Part shown: in pieces, positions 1 through 8,107 of the stretch
Layout: every line of letters starts with the position of its first letter
How positions within the stretch are numbered: position 1 is the first letter of the stretch
IMG/VR virus record: IMGVR_UViG_3300005613_004108
Location: 1-33,236 of that record
DNA length: 33,236 nt
Direction: 5' to 3' (one strand)
From: a virus
Notes under the pieces: generated by a model
Seen by the model: the letters and a program-made list of their open reading frames with translations, nothing else
What the model was told of the DNA's origin: nothing
Database searches by the model: none
Program-made: the position numbers and the translations under genes

Positions 1-498
1 TATTTTAGATGCAGTATCTCGAAAAACATCTGTTTCCATAAATTTGGCAGCAAAGTAACCAAATAATGGAGTAGATCTTGATAAGGCCATAGCAATTGTA
101 TTTGTTTTATTGATACTAATATCTTCCCCAATTGCTTTTCCATACTGACTTACAGCATCACTTGTAGCTCTCGCCGTATCAGTGGTAATATTTTTTATAC
201 CGAGTGAGAGAGATTGGATTGTTTGGCCTAAACCTTTAAGAACTGTATTATATCCTTGTGCTGTTTCAGCGGTTAAGTCTCCCCTTTCTAATTCTAGCTG
301 ATGTAGCATTTTTTGTTGCTGTTTGGTTAATGAACTAATTTCATTTGATACTTGTAAGCGTTTCTTATTTTCTTCTTGAACTAGACCATCAACTGTTTGA
401 TGGAGACTATTAATTCTTTTTGCTCTATCGCTTGCTACATTATTAGCACTTTCATTTAGAATATCTGTACCAGGTTTCATTTTTTCATAATCTGGCAT
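1..498 (-). CDS. Phage structural protein, N-terminal part (tape-measure-like?)
   Basis: The frame is open from an ATG at 498-496 to the window edge, so only the first 166 residues are present. AAGGAG stands 9 bases before the ATG. The visible part begins MPDYEKMKPGTDIL. Its first about 90 residues are strongly helical and coiled-coil-like, rich in Gln, Lys, Glu and Leu. A Ser/Thr-rich helical stretch follows, then a more hydrophobic segment around LFGYFAAKFMETDVF. A long helical start followed by a hydrophobic patch fits a tail tape-measure or another internal virion protein, and the neighbours (terminase, hub) support a structural role. I do not recognise a specific family, so the product is an inference from context and composition. 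Confidence 0.55.
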   Translation of the reverse strand, partial: MPDYEKMKPGTDILNESANNVASDRAKRINSLHQTVDGLVQEENKKRLQVSNEISSLTKQQQKMLHQLELERGDLTAETAQGYNTVLKGLGQTIQSLSLGIKNITTDTARATSDAVSQYGKAIGEDISINKTNTIAMALSRSTPLFGYFAAKFMETDVFRDTASKI

Positions 499-511
499 GT
501 ATTAGATCTCC

Positions 512-1420
512 TTATAATTTTTTAATTGCTCTATATACATTACTGCTTGGCCTTTTGATTAAGGCTGGTAAAGAAATTACTTCAGATGGAGCATATAACT
601 CCTGATAATATAATTCCTTAATTTTTGTAGGTTTAACACTAAAAATATTTGAGTAAGTTGTATAGCATGGTTTAATTATATGTCTCATTGACATACATGC
701 TTTTTGTATTAAAGAACTAGAACCTGAGGACATCGCTTTAAAAACAATTTTAATTAAAACAATGTAGTCTGTAACTAATTTTTTCAACTGCACTTCATGA
801 AGACTGGTTTTATCCTTGAGCATATTATACAACATATAATAATATGTAGTTAGATTTTTATTTGTAGCTTGTCCCTTTTTCTCTATATTAAAAAAGACAA
901 AACTGACAATTTCATTTACTTCTTTACTTGATAAATCTTTTTTAGGAACATTGAATAAAGTTGACCAATAATTTGTATAGAATTCTATCAAATCATTTTT
1001 AAATAGTTGATAAAAACCTTTTGGAAATTTGTTCGATGCTTTGTGTATGAGTTCATGAACTGTAGTTATTGATAATTCTTCATTTGAAGAAAAACCAAAA
1101 ATATTAGTATCATTATCAACAAATACAAAAATATATTTTCCAACAGTTAGTCCAGCATAATATTTAAATTCTTCTGGTCTTTTTCTTAGGAGAAATTTTG
1201 AAATTTTATCTGTTAAATAACATGGGATAAATTCGTTTTTACTAATTAGTTTTTCTAAAACGGGTACTATGGGTTTAGCTCTACTAGATTTGGCCATAGC
1301 TTTTAAAAAATTTTGCTTTAACTTATCTGATGTGTAAAATTTAATTCCAAAGTAATCTGTAGCAACTTGCAGATTTCCCCTTGGTGCTGCAAACATTTCT
1401 AATGTGTTAGAAGATTGCAT
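512..1420 (-). CDS. HExxH metallopeptidase-like phage protein
   Basis: This 302-residue protein has AAGGAG 8 bases before its ATG. The clearest feature is HELIH at residues 122-126, preceded by hydrophobic and Thr residues (ITTVHELIH). That is the zincin zinc-binding and catalytic signature (two His ligands plus the general base Glu). The third ligand is not obvious; Glu residues in the following helix (about 140-147) are candidates, as in gluzincins. There is no signal peptide or membrane helix, and the rest is mixed helical and Lys-rich. It lies between the terminase and a structural gene, so a virion-associated or morphogenetic protease is possible. A chance HExxH in a structural protein cannot be ruled out. 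The motif is seen; the function is inferred. Confidence 0.6.
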   Translation of the reverse strand: MQSSNTLEMFAAPRGNLQVATDYFGIKFYTSDKLKQNFLKAMAKSSRAKPIVPVLEKLISKNEFIPCYLTDKISKFLLRKRPEEFKYYAGLTVGKYIFVFVDNDTNIFGFSSNEELSITTVHELIHKASNKFPKGFYQLFKNDLIEFYTNYWSTLFNVPKKDLSSKEVNEIVSFVFFNIEKKGQATNKNLTTYYYMLYNMLKDKTSLHEVQLKKLVTDYIVLIKIVFKAMSSGSSSLIQKACMSMRHIIKPCYTTYSNIFSVKPTKIKELYYQELYAPSEVISLPALIKRPSSNVYRAIKKL

Positions 1421-1432
1421 TTATATTTCTCC

Positions 1433-3085
1433 TTATTGTTGATCGTATAAATTTAAAATATCTACAAAACCACCCATTTCTCCAATATGTTCTTTAACAT
1501 GTTTCATAATACCAGGATTTGACAAATCTGATTGAAGTTCTGAATTGCTTTGTATAATATCTGCCATCTGACTAGAAAATTCTGTATATTCATTACTATT
1601 AATAAGCATTGGTGGATCATATTTTCTTACATACATGACACATGAAGTTGCTAAGGCCAAGTCATCTCTACATCCAGTATCAGCTTCTACTTTTCCACTC
1701 GTTTTAGAAACAAGTCCAGTAAGTTCTAATGCCAATCTTTCTGATTTAACAATTTCTGGATATTGAGTAATATAAGAATATAAAGCATCAATCATTAATG
1801 GTCTTGTTTTTGTATTAGTAGATAATCCTGGTAGAACTGTTGTCTTACCTCGTTTTTCTTTATATATCATAAAAGAAAACTCACTATTATTGAGTTGCTC
1901 AACTACCTGGTTTCCATAAGAGTTTGATTCAACTACTATTGTACCAGGATATTGTGTTGCTAGAACTTGGACAACTTTAACAAAATCAAGAACCTTACAT
2001 TTTCCTTGATATTCACATACTTGCTCTAAGGTTTCATAATCCCAAACTGTCACTGCTGATCTATCTTCACCATGTTCTGGTGCAGTATCAACCCCCATTA
2101 TATAATGACGACCAGGTATTGGGTTAGCAAATCTCCAAACTTCACCATTAAATAGTTTTAATTTCTCAATAGGAGTAGTAACAGCATCCTGAACTTTCTC
2201 AACTGTATCTGGTTCAAAAAATGAACCTTCAGCAGGTAAGAATTTAAGTTCTAACTCCTGCGCAATTTTTCTTGGATCATTATCAAAAAGAGCACATTGA
2301 GTTTTATACCAATCTGGGTCATCAGCTAATTCAGGAATCATTTTCCAATGAATAACAAATGGTTCAAAAATATCATCTCTAGATACAGCTTTTTGGTATC
2401 TCTTAAAGTACCATTCTCCAATACCAATTGTTTTATTTGGAGTTGATAATACAACAGTTCCATAAGGAACGTTAGCTTTCTTAGCTTGCATTTGATTAGT
2501 TGATAATGCTGGTACCATACTTGTCCATGCTGTATCAATATAATGAACAAAGGCTGCTTCATCAATAACTAAAAATGTAATAGCTTTACCACGAAGAGTT
2601 TTGTCTGGAGCATTTGGATTAACAGGTGAAGCAAATACTTTACTACCATTTGTTAGAATAAATGATTGCTCTGTTCTTTTTGCAAAACCAAGACCCAAGG
2701 GACCTCTTGGAGGTTTCATCCAATCGGGAAGTTTTTCGATCATTCCTCTAATTGCTCTAGCAAAGTCAGTTGCTTCTTTTCCATCTTTAGAAATAATACC
2801 AATAACTGCATTATCGTAAAATATTGTTAACCAGGCAGAGTATGCTTGAATAATTGTAGATATTCCTATCTGTCGACTTTTTAAGACAAGGACATAATGT
2901 TTAAATTCAACTAGATCTATTAACTCAACTTGTTTTTTGTACGGTTTAAGCAGAACATCTTTTCCTGGAACTTCGATTAATATATAGGTTCGGCAAAAGT
3001 AGTCGAAATCACCTTTACATCTTAAATATTCAACTACAAATTCATCTGCTAATCCTTGTAGTCTTTTCTCATCTAACTTGGGCAT
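1433..3085 (-). CDS. terL: Terminase large subunit (TerL)
   Basis: This is the ATP-driven DNA packaging motor and headful/concatemer nuclease. The 550 residues have the usual two-domain TerL layout. The ATPase domain carries a deviant Walker A with its lysine shifted to the N-terminal side (K69-SRQIGIS, as in many T4-type terminases). Its Walker B is FLVIDEA (171-177), with the catalytic Glu at 176, and a coupling motif follows around STPNKT (214-219). The RNase H-like nuclease domain carries the three expected acidic positions: D333 in MGVDTAPE, E386 in IVVESNS and D475 in RDDLALA. AAAAGGAG precedes the ATG. No small terminase subunit is visible. The 229-base gap upstream makes TerL a likely start of its own transcript. 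Confidence 0.95.
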   Translation of the reverse strand: MPKLDEKRLQGLADEFVVEYLRCKGDFDYFCRTYILIEVPGKDVLLKPYKKQVELIDLVEFKHYVLVLKSRQIGISTIIQAYSAWLTIFYDNAVIGIISKDGKEATDFARAIRGMIEKLPDWMKPPRGPLGLGFAKRTEQSFILTNGSKVFASPVNPNAPDKTLRGKAITFLVIDEAAFVHYIDTAWTSMVPALSTNQMQAKKANVPYGTVVLSTPNKTIGIGEWYFKRYQKAVSRDDIFEPFVIHWKMIPELADDPDWYKTQCALFDNDPRKIAQELELKFLPAEGSFFEPDTVEKVQDAVTTPIEKLKLFNGEVWRFANPIPGRHYIMGVDTAPEHGEDRSAVTVWDYETLEQVCEYQGKCKVLDFVKVVQVLATQYPGTIVVESNSYGNQVVEQLNNSEFSFMIYKEKRGKTTVLPGLSTNTKTRPLMIDALYSYITQYPEIVKSERLALELTGLVSKTSGKVEADTGCRDDLALATSCVMYVRKYDPPMLINSNEYTEFSSQMADIIQSNSELQSDLSNPGIMKHVKEHIGEMGGFVDILNLYDQQ

Positions 3086-3314
3086 ACTACTCTCCTTTTA
3101 TTTTTGTTCTAAAATTCGGAGGAGTTCTAAATAAATATAATAAGTCTATATATATTAATAAATGAAAAGGAATTGATAATTTTTTTAAACCAAAAAAATA
3201 TGGGGGTAAAATATGAATGGAAGATTTTTATTTATTATGAAATTATTCCAGTGCAGTTTTATTTCGAGTTTCTTTACTGACGTGGAATTATGGAGTTAAT
3301 GGGTAAATAACCCG
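3086..3314. other. Longest intergenic gap, upstream of terL
   Basis: This 229-base stretch is the largest gap between genes here and is very A+T-rich. On the minus strand it carries the TerL ribosome binding site next to the gene, and AT-rich TTATTATATTTATTT-like stretches further upstream that could be a promoter. I see no clear sigma-70 -35/-10 pair. An imperfect inverted repeat at 3296-3317 (TTAAT GGGT / ACCC GTTAA) overlaps the stop of the hub gene but has no T-tract, so it is at best a weak terminator. A 28-codon plus-strand frame starts at 3213 and is not supported. Confidence 0.4.
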
Positions 3315-4592
3315 TTAATTCTTTTTGTTGGTTCTAATAAGATTAATTCTGGCAGTAGTTTCCCAATTGCCAGTTCGTCTAAAATATATTTCTGAACTCC
3401 ATAATATATATTTTCCTTCAAGACTTTGATATTCAATTGTTTTTGGTTTAAATTTAACACACTCACCTACATTTATCAAGTTAAGTACTGGAAGGTTTCT
3501 TTCAACATTTAGTGACATAGTTGATAAGTCAGAAACTGTTCTGCCAAATCTTGAGTTAAATAAAATTTTTTCAGTATTATTACCAGTGTCCTCGTTGTAA
3601 TATTTGGTTCTATTAACCAGAGGATCTATATAGAGAGGAGCCTTTAAATTTTTTGCTTGATAATTTAGTGAATATGTTCTAGCAACATCTGCTAGTTCCT
3701 GAGATACTATACTGAAAAGAGAATCGCTTGGTTTTACAATATGGTTTAAAGATGTTGCTAATTTTGCAAATTTAGCGTTACCCGCATAATCTGTTACTAT
3801 AGTATCATAAGTATAAAAAACATTTCCCTCTAAAGCATCTTCCATAATTTTATCTGTATCTTTTTTGCTTTCTCCTCCTGCTAATTGATAAATAGTAAAT
3901 GTTTGATTCTTTTTCAATTTGGCTGTTAAATTTTTGATATATACTTTACTATCATATTGACAAAATACTCCAGGTGTACCATCAAATAAACCAAATCTTT
4001 GATCTAAATATCCATCAAATATATCCGGATCGTTTCTTGAATGTTCTTTCACTATTTTATAAAATGTTGTTGGAGGGATACAAACCTGATCTATTGGAAT
4101 TGTGTTTTCTCCATCAGAATCATAATTTAGTTTTCCTCCAACATCAGAAGTTAAACTAGTTAAAATAGTTCTTAGATTTGATCCAATAAATACATCATTA
4201 ACAAGACTGTTCATTATTTTATATGGTTGTCTAGCCACTGTTGTAATATTTAATAAAGTTCTATCTTTTTGAGTAATAGATGTCATCTTAGCTTTTTCTG
4301 TTAACTGAAATTCAGATGTTACATACATTAATTCTATATCAAGTCTTGGTCCTGGATATTGTTGCTCTCTCAAAAGAGTAATAGAAAGGTTAATTGGTTC
4401 TCCTCCAAAAATATCATCTAGAATAATATCATTTGGATCTAACTGCATTACTAGATTTACTACTTGATATGCTGTAGAAAGGGAAGATACAAAAGTTACA
4501 AGTACTGCATCATTTGTATAATCTAAGTCTTTTATCTTTATTTGTAAATCATAGTTTCGGCTTGGAGTAAAAACCCTTTCTTTTTCTGCCAT
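3315..4592 (-). CDS. Baseplate hub protein, gp27/gpD-like (probable)
   Basis: The protein has 425 residues from the ATG at 4592, chosen because AAAGGAT lies 6 bases upstream; a longer reading from a TTG at 4622 lacks a ribosome site. It is a beta-rich protein with the layout of phage hub proteins of the T4 gp27/P2 gpD type. An N-terminal half of short strands leads to a segment like PPTTFYKIVKEHSRNDPDIFDGYLD. A central FDGTPGVFCQYD...VYIKN stretch follows, and a C-terminal barrel reads LEGKYILWSSEIYFRR...ARINLIRT, the typical closing strands. This would be the trimer at the centre of the baseplate joining tube and spike. Family assignment rests on fold-like pattern and on the terminase next door, not on an exact motif. 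Confidence 0.55.
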   Translation of the reverse strand: MAEKERVFTPSRNYDLQIKIKDLDYTNDAVLVTFVSSLSTAYQVVNLVMQLDPNDIILDDIFGGEPINLSITLLREQQYPGPRLDIELMYVTSEFQLTEKAKMTSITQKDRTLLNITTVARQPYKIMNSLVNDVFIGSNLRTILTSLTSDVGGKLNYDSDGENTIPIDQVCIPPTTFYKIVKEHSRNDPDIFDGYLDQRFGLFDGTPGVFCQYDSKVYIKNLTAKLKKNQTFTIYQLAGGESKKDTDKIMEDALEGNVFYTYDTIVTDYAGNAKFAKLATSLNHIVKPSDSLFSIVSQELADVARTYSLNYQAKNLKAPLYIDPLVNRTKYYNEDTGNNTEKILFNSRFGRTVSDLSTMSLNVERNLPVLNLINVGECVKFKPKTIEYQSLEGKYILWSSEIYFRRTGNWETTARINLIRTNKKN

Positions 4593-4634
4593 TTCATTAT
4601 CCTTTTTTATTTTTTGTTCCAAAAAAATAAGTAC

Positions 4635-4701
4635 AAAAAAGCGAAGGGTGAGGTAACATCGCTTTAGACCTGGCGATCAACCAGTTAGTATTACCTCACC
4701 C
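4635..4701 (-). terminator. Large-loop hairpin with T-tract; alternative pairings
   Basis: An 11-base perfect inverted repeat (GGGTGAGGTAA at 4646-4656, TTACCTCACCC at 4691-4701) encloses a 34-base loop. On the minus strand it is followed by TTCGCTTTTTT, so it can act as an intrinsic terminator between the DUF932-like gene and the hub gene. The loop holds more pairing: plus-strand ATCGC at 4658-4662 matches GCGAT at 4673-4677. TCGCT (4659-4663) can instead pair with AGCGA (4640-4644), making a second stem directly before the T-run. That second stem interleaves with the main one, so it would form a pseudoknot or a switch. Confidence 0.6.
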
Positions 4702-4720
4702 AACACCCTCCAGAGGACTA

Positions 4721-5632
4721 TTAAAGTCGAGAAAGTACATCATACATTCTAGTTGGAATAACCAGAACGCTTTCAGCAGCATTCTCAAGCATTTTCTTAA
4801 TATTCAGATTTGGTTCAAAACTGCTATATCTAACAATAGCTAAAAATACTTGCCATGCTGAAGGTAAAGAGACTTGGTCTCCTTCAGTTTCTGGCATCAT
4901 ATCTTTTAAAATTGCTGAGATATTATCTTTTCGTTTTTTGCCAAGATCTGCAATAATATCTAATGTATTAAGCATTTGATCTTCTGTTAATCTACTATTA
5001 AAACTCTGAGTTACCATATCTACGATACTCTCTGAATATACTTGCATATAAGATTCTGCTACAGAAGTCATTTGTGTATTTGAGTTTTCAATATGCACTT
5101 GCCTAATTTCTCCAAGACTAAATGCAAATATAAGTCTATCATTATCTTGTTGTATTGAAATACCAAATGCAACGGTTGCAGCTTTTGTCCCATCGTAGCT
5201 ATTATTTACAATCATAACTGGCAGAATATCTTGAGCACTTGCAATATTTTCTGCACTTCTAATTATTATCTCATTTCTCATCCTGGTAAGATCATAACTC
5301 ATAATTGTATTTTCAGTTACAATAGGCATTCCTGTAGGTAAAATAGAATTTCTAATGTTTTGATTTAAAACGTCATTACCAACAAATTTATAACTATCTG
5401 ATACATGACCACAATATCTATAGTCATCTTCTTCAGAAGATTTTGTATATACTGCTAATAATGGTGCAATAAGACTATCCGTTGGATGTCCTGATTGATC
5501 AAGTTCAATTTCTCTACCAGTGAATAATTGTCTATAAAGAACTTCACCATATCTATCAATATACTGATAAAAACCTTTATCAACAATGTATGTTAAACCC
5601 ATTTCACCAGCACGTTCACTAAAGGGTATCAT
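4721..5632 (-). CDS. DUF932-like phage protein
   Basis: The protein has 303 residues from the ATG at 5632, preceded by AAGGTGGTGAT, a near-perfect match to the anti-Shine-Dalgarno sequence; this is preferred over a GTG at 5647. The stretch VMIVNNSYDGTKAATVAFGI (about residues 141-160) resembles the conserved NS[YH]DG core of DUF932 proteins found in phages and plasmids, whose biochemical role is not established. The C-terminal third is helical (RLTEDQMLNTLDIIADLG and after). It lies between a small unknown gene and the hub, and ends 20 bases before a terminator-like hairpin. Seen: the NSYDG motif. Known: DUF932 is widespread in phages. Inferred: membership here, as the rest of the sequence is divergent. 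Confidence 0.5.
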   Translation of the reverse strand: MIPFSERAGEMGLTYIVDKGFYQYIDRYGEVLYRQLFTGREIELDQSGHPTDSLIAPLLAVYTKSSEEDDYRYCGHVSDSYKFVGNDVLNQNIRNSILPTGMPIVTENTIMSYDLTRMRNEIIIRSAENIASAQDILPVMIVNNSYDGTKAATVAFGISIQQDNDRLIFAFSLGEIRQVHIENSNTQMTSVAESYMQVYSESIVDMVTQSFNSRLTEDQMLNTLDIIADLGKKRKDNISAILKDMMPETEGDQVSLPSAWQVFLAIVRYSSFEPNLNIKKMLENAAESVLVIPTRMYDVLSRL

Positions 5633-5927
5633 AATGATTATCACCACCTTCTATGTTAATTTCTTTTTCCATTGTTTTACTTAGTTGTTTAATTAACCTT
5701 ATACGCATTCCTTCTTGAAACATGTGTCTTTCGTTTTTAAAAATTAATATTGAGAGAATTTTAGAAAATATTTTTATCGCTTCTTTAATTGGAACATTCG
5801 GACCAGTTATACCATCATATCTGTTTTTTATAATTTCAAGACTGTTATTATGATTTAAAGATATGACAATATGTGCTTTCAATACTTTGTCAAATAATGG
5901 TTCTATATTGGATGTTCTCTTCACCAT
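5619..5927 (-). CDS. Small unknown protein, 102 aa
   Basis: I do not recognise this protein. It is a basic, mostly helical 102-residue chain with a hydrophobic helix around IFSKILSILIF followed by a charged helix rich in Arg and Lys, and an acidic tail (EGGDNHYDTL). It starts with ATG at 5927, overlapping the methyltransferase stop codon by one base, and overlaps the DUF932-like start by 14 bases, so translation of the three is probably coupled. No signal peptide or metal motif is seen. It may be a partner of one of its neighbours, but nothing in the sequence shows which. Confidence 0.6.
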   Translation of the reverse strand: MVKRTSNIEPLFDKVLKAHIVISLNHNNSLEIIKNRYDGITGPNVPIKEAIKIFSKILSILIFKNERHMFQEGMRIRLIKQLSKTMEKEINIEGGDNHYDTL

Positions 5928-6526
5928 TATTTTCTCTCAGCTTTAAATCTTATATAGATGTCTCTACCATCAAAGTTAAAATCCTTTTCAATATCTTTGA
6001 CTATAAATCTATTCTCTAATTCCCAAAAATACTTTGCCCTATTTTCTGTCCAAATAGAAGCATGCGGGCATGATGGTTCATTTACAAGTTCTGTTGTAAG
6101 TTCTATATTATGAGATTCAAAATTTCCAAATGTTGGATCTAATGGATTTTCTCCTAAAATCATTCTAGCTAACTTCTCATAATCGGGAACTATAATATCA
6201 ACAATAGAACCACTTTTGGTAACTGTTGATATAAGATATATAAAATATGGTACTTTCTCAAATGGAACATGCTCAAGAAATCTATATAGGCAGACTCTAT
6301 CAAATTGTAAAACAGTCCGTTCCATAAATTCAAAAGCATCATATTTACAAAACCATTCTGTGTTTACTTTATGGCCTTCAAGCCAATTACAATATCCTTT
6401 TTCAACTTCTGTTGGGCTGTTAGCATAAAAATATGATGTATCTAAATTGACTATAAAAAATGGTTGTATATATCTATCGTCATATAGGGGTTTTAGTTTT
6501 CCTGCTGCAATATTTAATATATTCAT
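5927..6526 (-). CDS. Class I SAM-dependent methyltransferase-like protein
   Basis: The protein has 199 residues; GAGGTAAA precedes the ATG. It follows the order of a short Rossmann-type methyltransferase. A degenerate glycine motif I is at residues 4-10 (LNIAAGK) and an acidic residue ends strand 2 (D29 in VNLD). Strand 4 with the post-motif follows (FDRVCLYRFLEHVP, about 75-88), like the EHxP signature of type 11 methyltransferases. Strand 5 is GSIVDIIVPDYEKL (106-119). No DPPY/NPPY motif is present, so a DNA adenine or N4-cytosine methyltransferase is unlikely. Substrates such as a sugar, lipid, protein or modified base remain open. It sits downstream of the palm-like gene with a 1-base gap. 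The fold call is fairly firm; the substrate is unknown. Confidence 0.7.
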   Translation of the reverse strand: MNILNIAAGKLKPLYDDRYIQPFFIVNLDTSYFYANSPTEVEKGYCNWLEGHKVNTEWFCKYDAFEFMERTVLQFDRVCLYRFLEHVPFEKVPYFIYLISTVTKSGSIVDIIVPDYEKLARMILGENPLDPTFGNFESHNIELTTELVNEPSCPHASIWTENRAKYFWELENRFIVKDIEKDFNFDGRDIYIRFKAERK

Positions 6527-6527
6527 T

Positions 6528-7259
6528 TTACCTCACAAATTCCACCACAATACTCTTGGTGAATGGTTCAAAATAAAATTTAAAATATCGTTCTTTGTCA
6601 ATATCGTTAGTGTCTATTATTTTAAGAGTTTGTTTTGAAATTTCTATTTCTCCATAAATTTTTAAAAATATATTATAGAGATCATTTTTTGAAGGAATTC
6701 CAAACATTTTTGGATTTTTGGAAGTCATAAATTTATCTTTTATTTTTTGTAGATTCCTAAATATAGACTCTTTACTTGCGTAATTAATTTTACATATTTG
6801 TTTGTAGATATTATCAATTTCTGGATATCTAAACGGTACACCTTTGATAATTGTTTGTTGACTATTATCAAAAGCAAGATATTTGGTTCGATCAATTGAT
6901 GATATAAAGATTTGATAATGCTTCCGAATGTTCAGTGGAATTGGATGTATATTAGTTTCTTTCAAAGTTTTTGTAATTAAAATTCCATCATATTGTCTTA
7001 ATATAATATCGTCGTCTTCTAAGTTATTCCTAAGGATGTATTCATCAATCACTGATCTTGTTGTGTTTCGTAATGTAGAGGTTAGTCTTGGATTTTTGCT
7101 CATTAATTTTCCTATCTGGATATTTCTTTCAAGTTTATTCGCTTTATCAATTCCAGTTAGATCTAAACCCAATTTTTTCATAATTGTATAATGACATGCC
7201 TCAATATCATATAAGTATACATCTCGTAGTACTAGTTTTACATTTTTGTTTATTTTCAT
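6528..7259 (-). CDS. Unknown protein with polymerase-palm-like motif order
   Basis: This 243-residue protein is of no family I can name with certainty. Its N-terminal half is striking. A strand ending in an Asp, VYLYDIEACHY (residues about 14-24), leads into a helix. A long conserved-looking helical segment follows (ERNIQIGKLMSKNPRLTS and RNTTRSVIDEYI), then a hairpin IILRQYDGILIT (about 86-97). This is the order motif A (Asp) - helix B - motif C (YD) of DNA polymerase palms, in miniature. The C-terminal half is Lys/Ile-rich and helical. The ATG at 7259 has no Shine-Dalgarno sequence and begins only 10 bases after the hairpin at 7269-7339, so initiation may depend on the upstream structure or on weak leaderless-type recognition. 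The motif order is seen; polymerase kinship is inference. Confidence 0.6.
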   Translation of the reverse strand: MKINKNVKLVLRDVYLYDIEACHYTIMKKLGLDLTGIDKANKLERNIQIGKLMSKNPRLTSTLRNTTRSVIDEYILRNNLEDDDIILRQYDGILITKTLKETNIHPIPLNIRKHYQIFISSIDRTKYLAFDNSQQTIIKGVPFRYPEIDNIYKQICKINYASKESIFRNLQKIKDKFMTSKNPKMFGIPSKNDLYNIFLKIYGEIEISKQTLKIIDTNDIDKERYFKFYFEPFTKSIVVEFVR

Positions 7260-7263
7260 AATT

Positions 7264-7339
7264 AAAAAGAGTGGGGACTAGGGTCCTCGCTTGTCCAATC
7301 AAGGTACGAAGCATACATCCCGTTAAAGCGCCCCCACTC
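7264..7339 (-). terminator. Structured terminator-like element with multi-helix loop
   Basis: On the minus strand GAGTGGGG (7339-7332) pairs with CCCCACTC (7276-7269) and is followed by TTTTT, so it reads as an intrinsic terminator starting 7 bases after the stop of the 244-residue gene. The 55-base loop is much longer than usual and holds further helices: CGCTT/AAGCG, a short GTATGCTTCGTAC hairpin, and a GGAC/GTCC hairpin that competes with the inner base pairs of the main stem. It is not a tRNA: there is no GTTC-type T arm and the arm lengths are wrong. Confidence 0.65.
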
Positions 7340-7346
7340 AAGCTCC

Positions 7347-8081
7347 TTATGATAAAATATCAATAATTACACTATCAATTTGTAGATGATGGTTAATATC
7401 AGTAACTTCACTTTGTCTTCCCAAAAGCCAATCAACTACATCTTGGTTTGTAGTTAATTGATCAATAGCTTTTGCGCTTTGTTTATAAAGAAGTTGAAAA
7501 GCTTCAAGGTCAGCATTTTCCAGAAGTTTTGCTTGAACTTCTCCTACGTTTTTTACTACTACTTCGACTTCTTCATCTTTCTTTTTAATCCTTGTAACTA
7601 TATATGGAATAAGTTTTCCATCAATGTTATTACAGAATACAACGATTAACCCAGCTTTAGCACCATAACATTTTATAAAGATGTTGTCTCTATATGGATG
7701 AACAATTTTAAAACCGTTGTTATATATTTTCATCTCACTACCATCTAAATTTAGAATTGGATGAACATCAGAATTCTCAAAAACTCTCAAAACTCTACGA
7801 TCATTTCCATCTTCATCTTTTTCATTACTGTCATCTTTAACTGCCATTATGAGGGTTTTGGTTGGGTTGACACCTCTTATTGAAACTTTTACTTGATTAA
7901 TATTATCAAATTTTTCACAGTTTTTATCAAACCATTCCGAAAGTGATATTATATCAATGCTTTCAATCTGCGGGGTATCATCAGCAACTATCTCTTCTTC
8001 TGGGATATCTAAATTATTCTCTGAAAATACCATATCTTCGGGTTTCGATTCTCTTACCATTTGTGTTAAATTTTCGTTCAT
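7347..8081 (-). CDS. Unknown phage protein, 244 aa
   Basis: The start at 8081 (MNENLTQMV) is chosen because AAAGGAG lies 8 bases upstream; an in-frame ATG at 8120 lacks one. The protein is acidic overall, with an Asp/Glu-rich N-terminal about 40 residues (EEEIVADDTPQIES) that looks disordered. An alternating-strand centre follows (VKVSIRGVNPTKTLIMAV, FIKCYGAKAGLIVVFCNN, YIVTRIKKKDEEVEVVVK), then a helical C-terminus. It is not a recognised family; an acidic, strand-rich phage protein could be structural or DNA-mimicking, but that is speculation. It ends 7 bases before the terminator-like element and follows two other unknowns, so it closes a transcription block. Confidence 0.65.
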   Translation of the reverse strand: MNENLTQMVRESKPEDMVFSENNLDIPEEEIVADDTPQIESIDIISLSEWFDKNCEKFDNINQVKVSIRGVNPTKTLIMAVKDDSNEKDEDGNDRRVLRVFENSDVHPILNLDGSEMKIYNNGFKIVHPYRDNIFIKCYGAKAGLIVVFCNNIDGKLIPYIVTRIKKKDEEVEVVVKNVGEVQAKLLENADLEAFQLLYKQSAKAIDQLTTNQDVVDWLLGRQSEVTDINHHLQIDSVIIDILS

Positions 8082-8107
8082 AGTTACTTCTCCTTTATTA
8101 CCTTTTT

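Noticed and set aside
1433-3085. Loss of Walker A function in TerL because GKS/T is missing
   Set aside because: SRQ[ILM]GIS with the lysine at the N-terminal side is a common and functional variant in T4-type terminases.
3213-3299. Plus-strand 28-codon frame in the gap before terL, preceded by GGGGG
   Set aside because: It would be the only plus-strand gene, is very short, and Gs are spaced poorly; no known peptide pattern.
7269-7339. Possible tRNA
   Set aside because: A closing stem and internal hairpins exist, but there is no T-arm GTTC, no anticodon arm of 5+7 and no CCA; a T-tract follows directly, fitting a terminator-like element.
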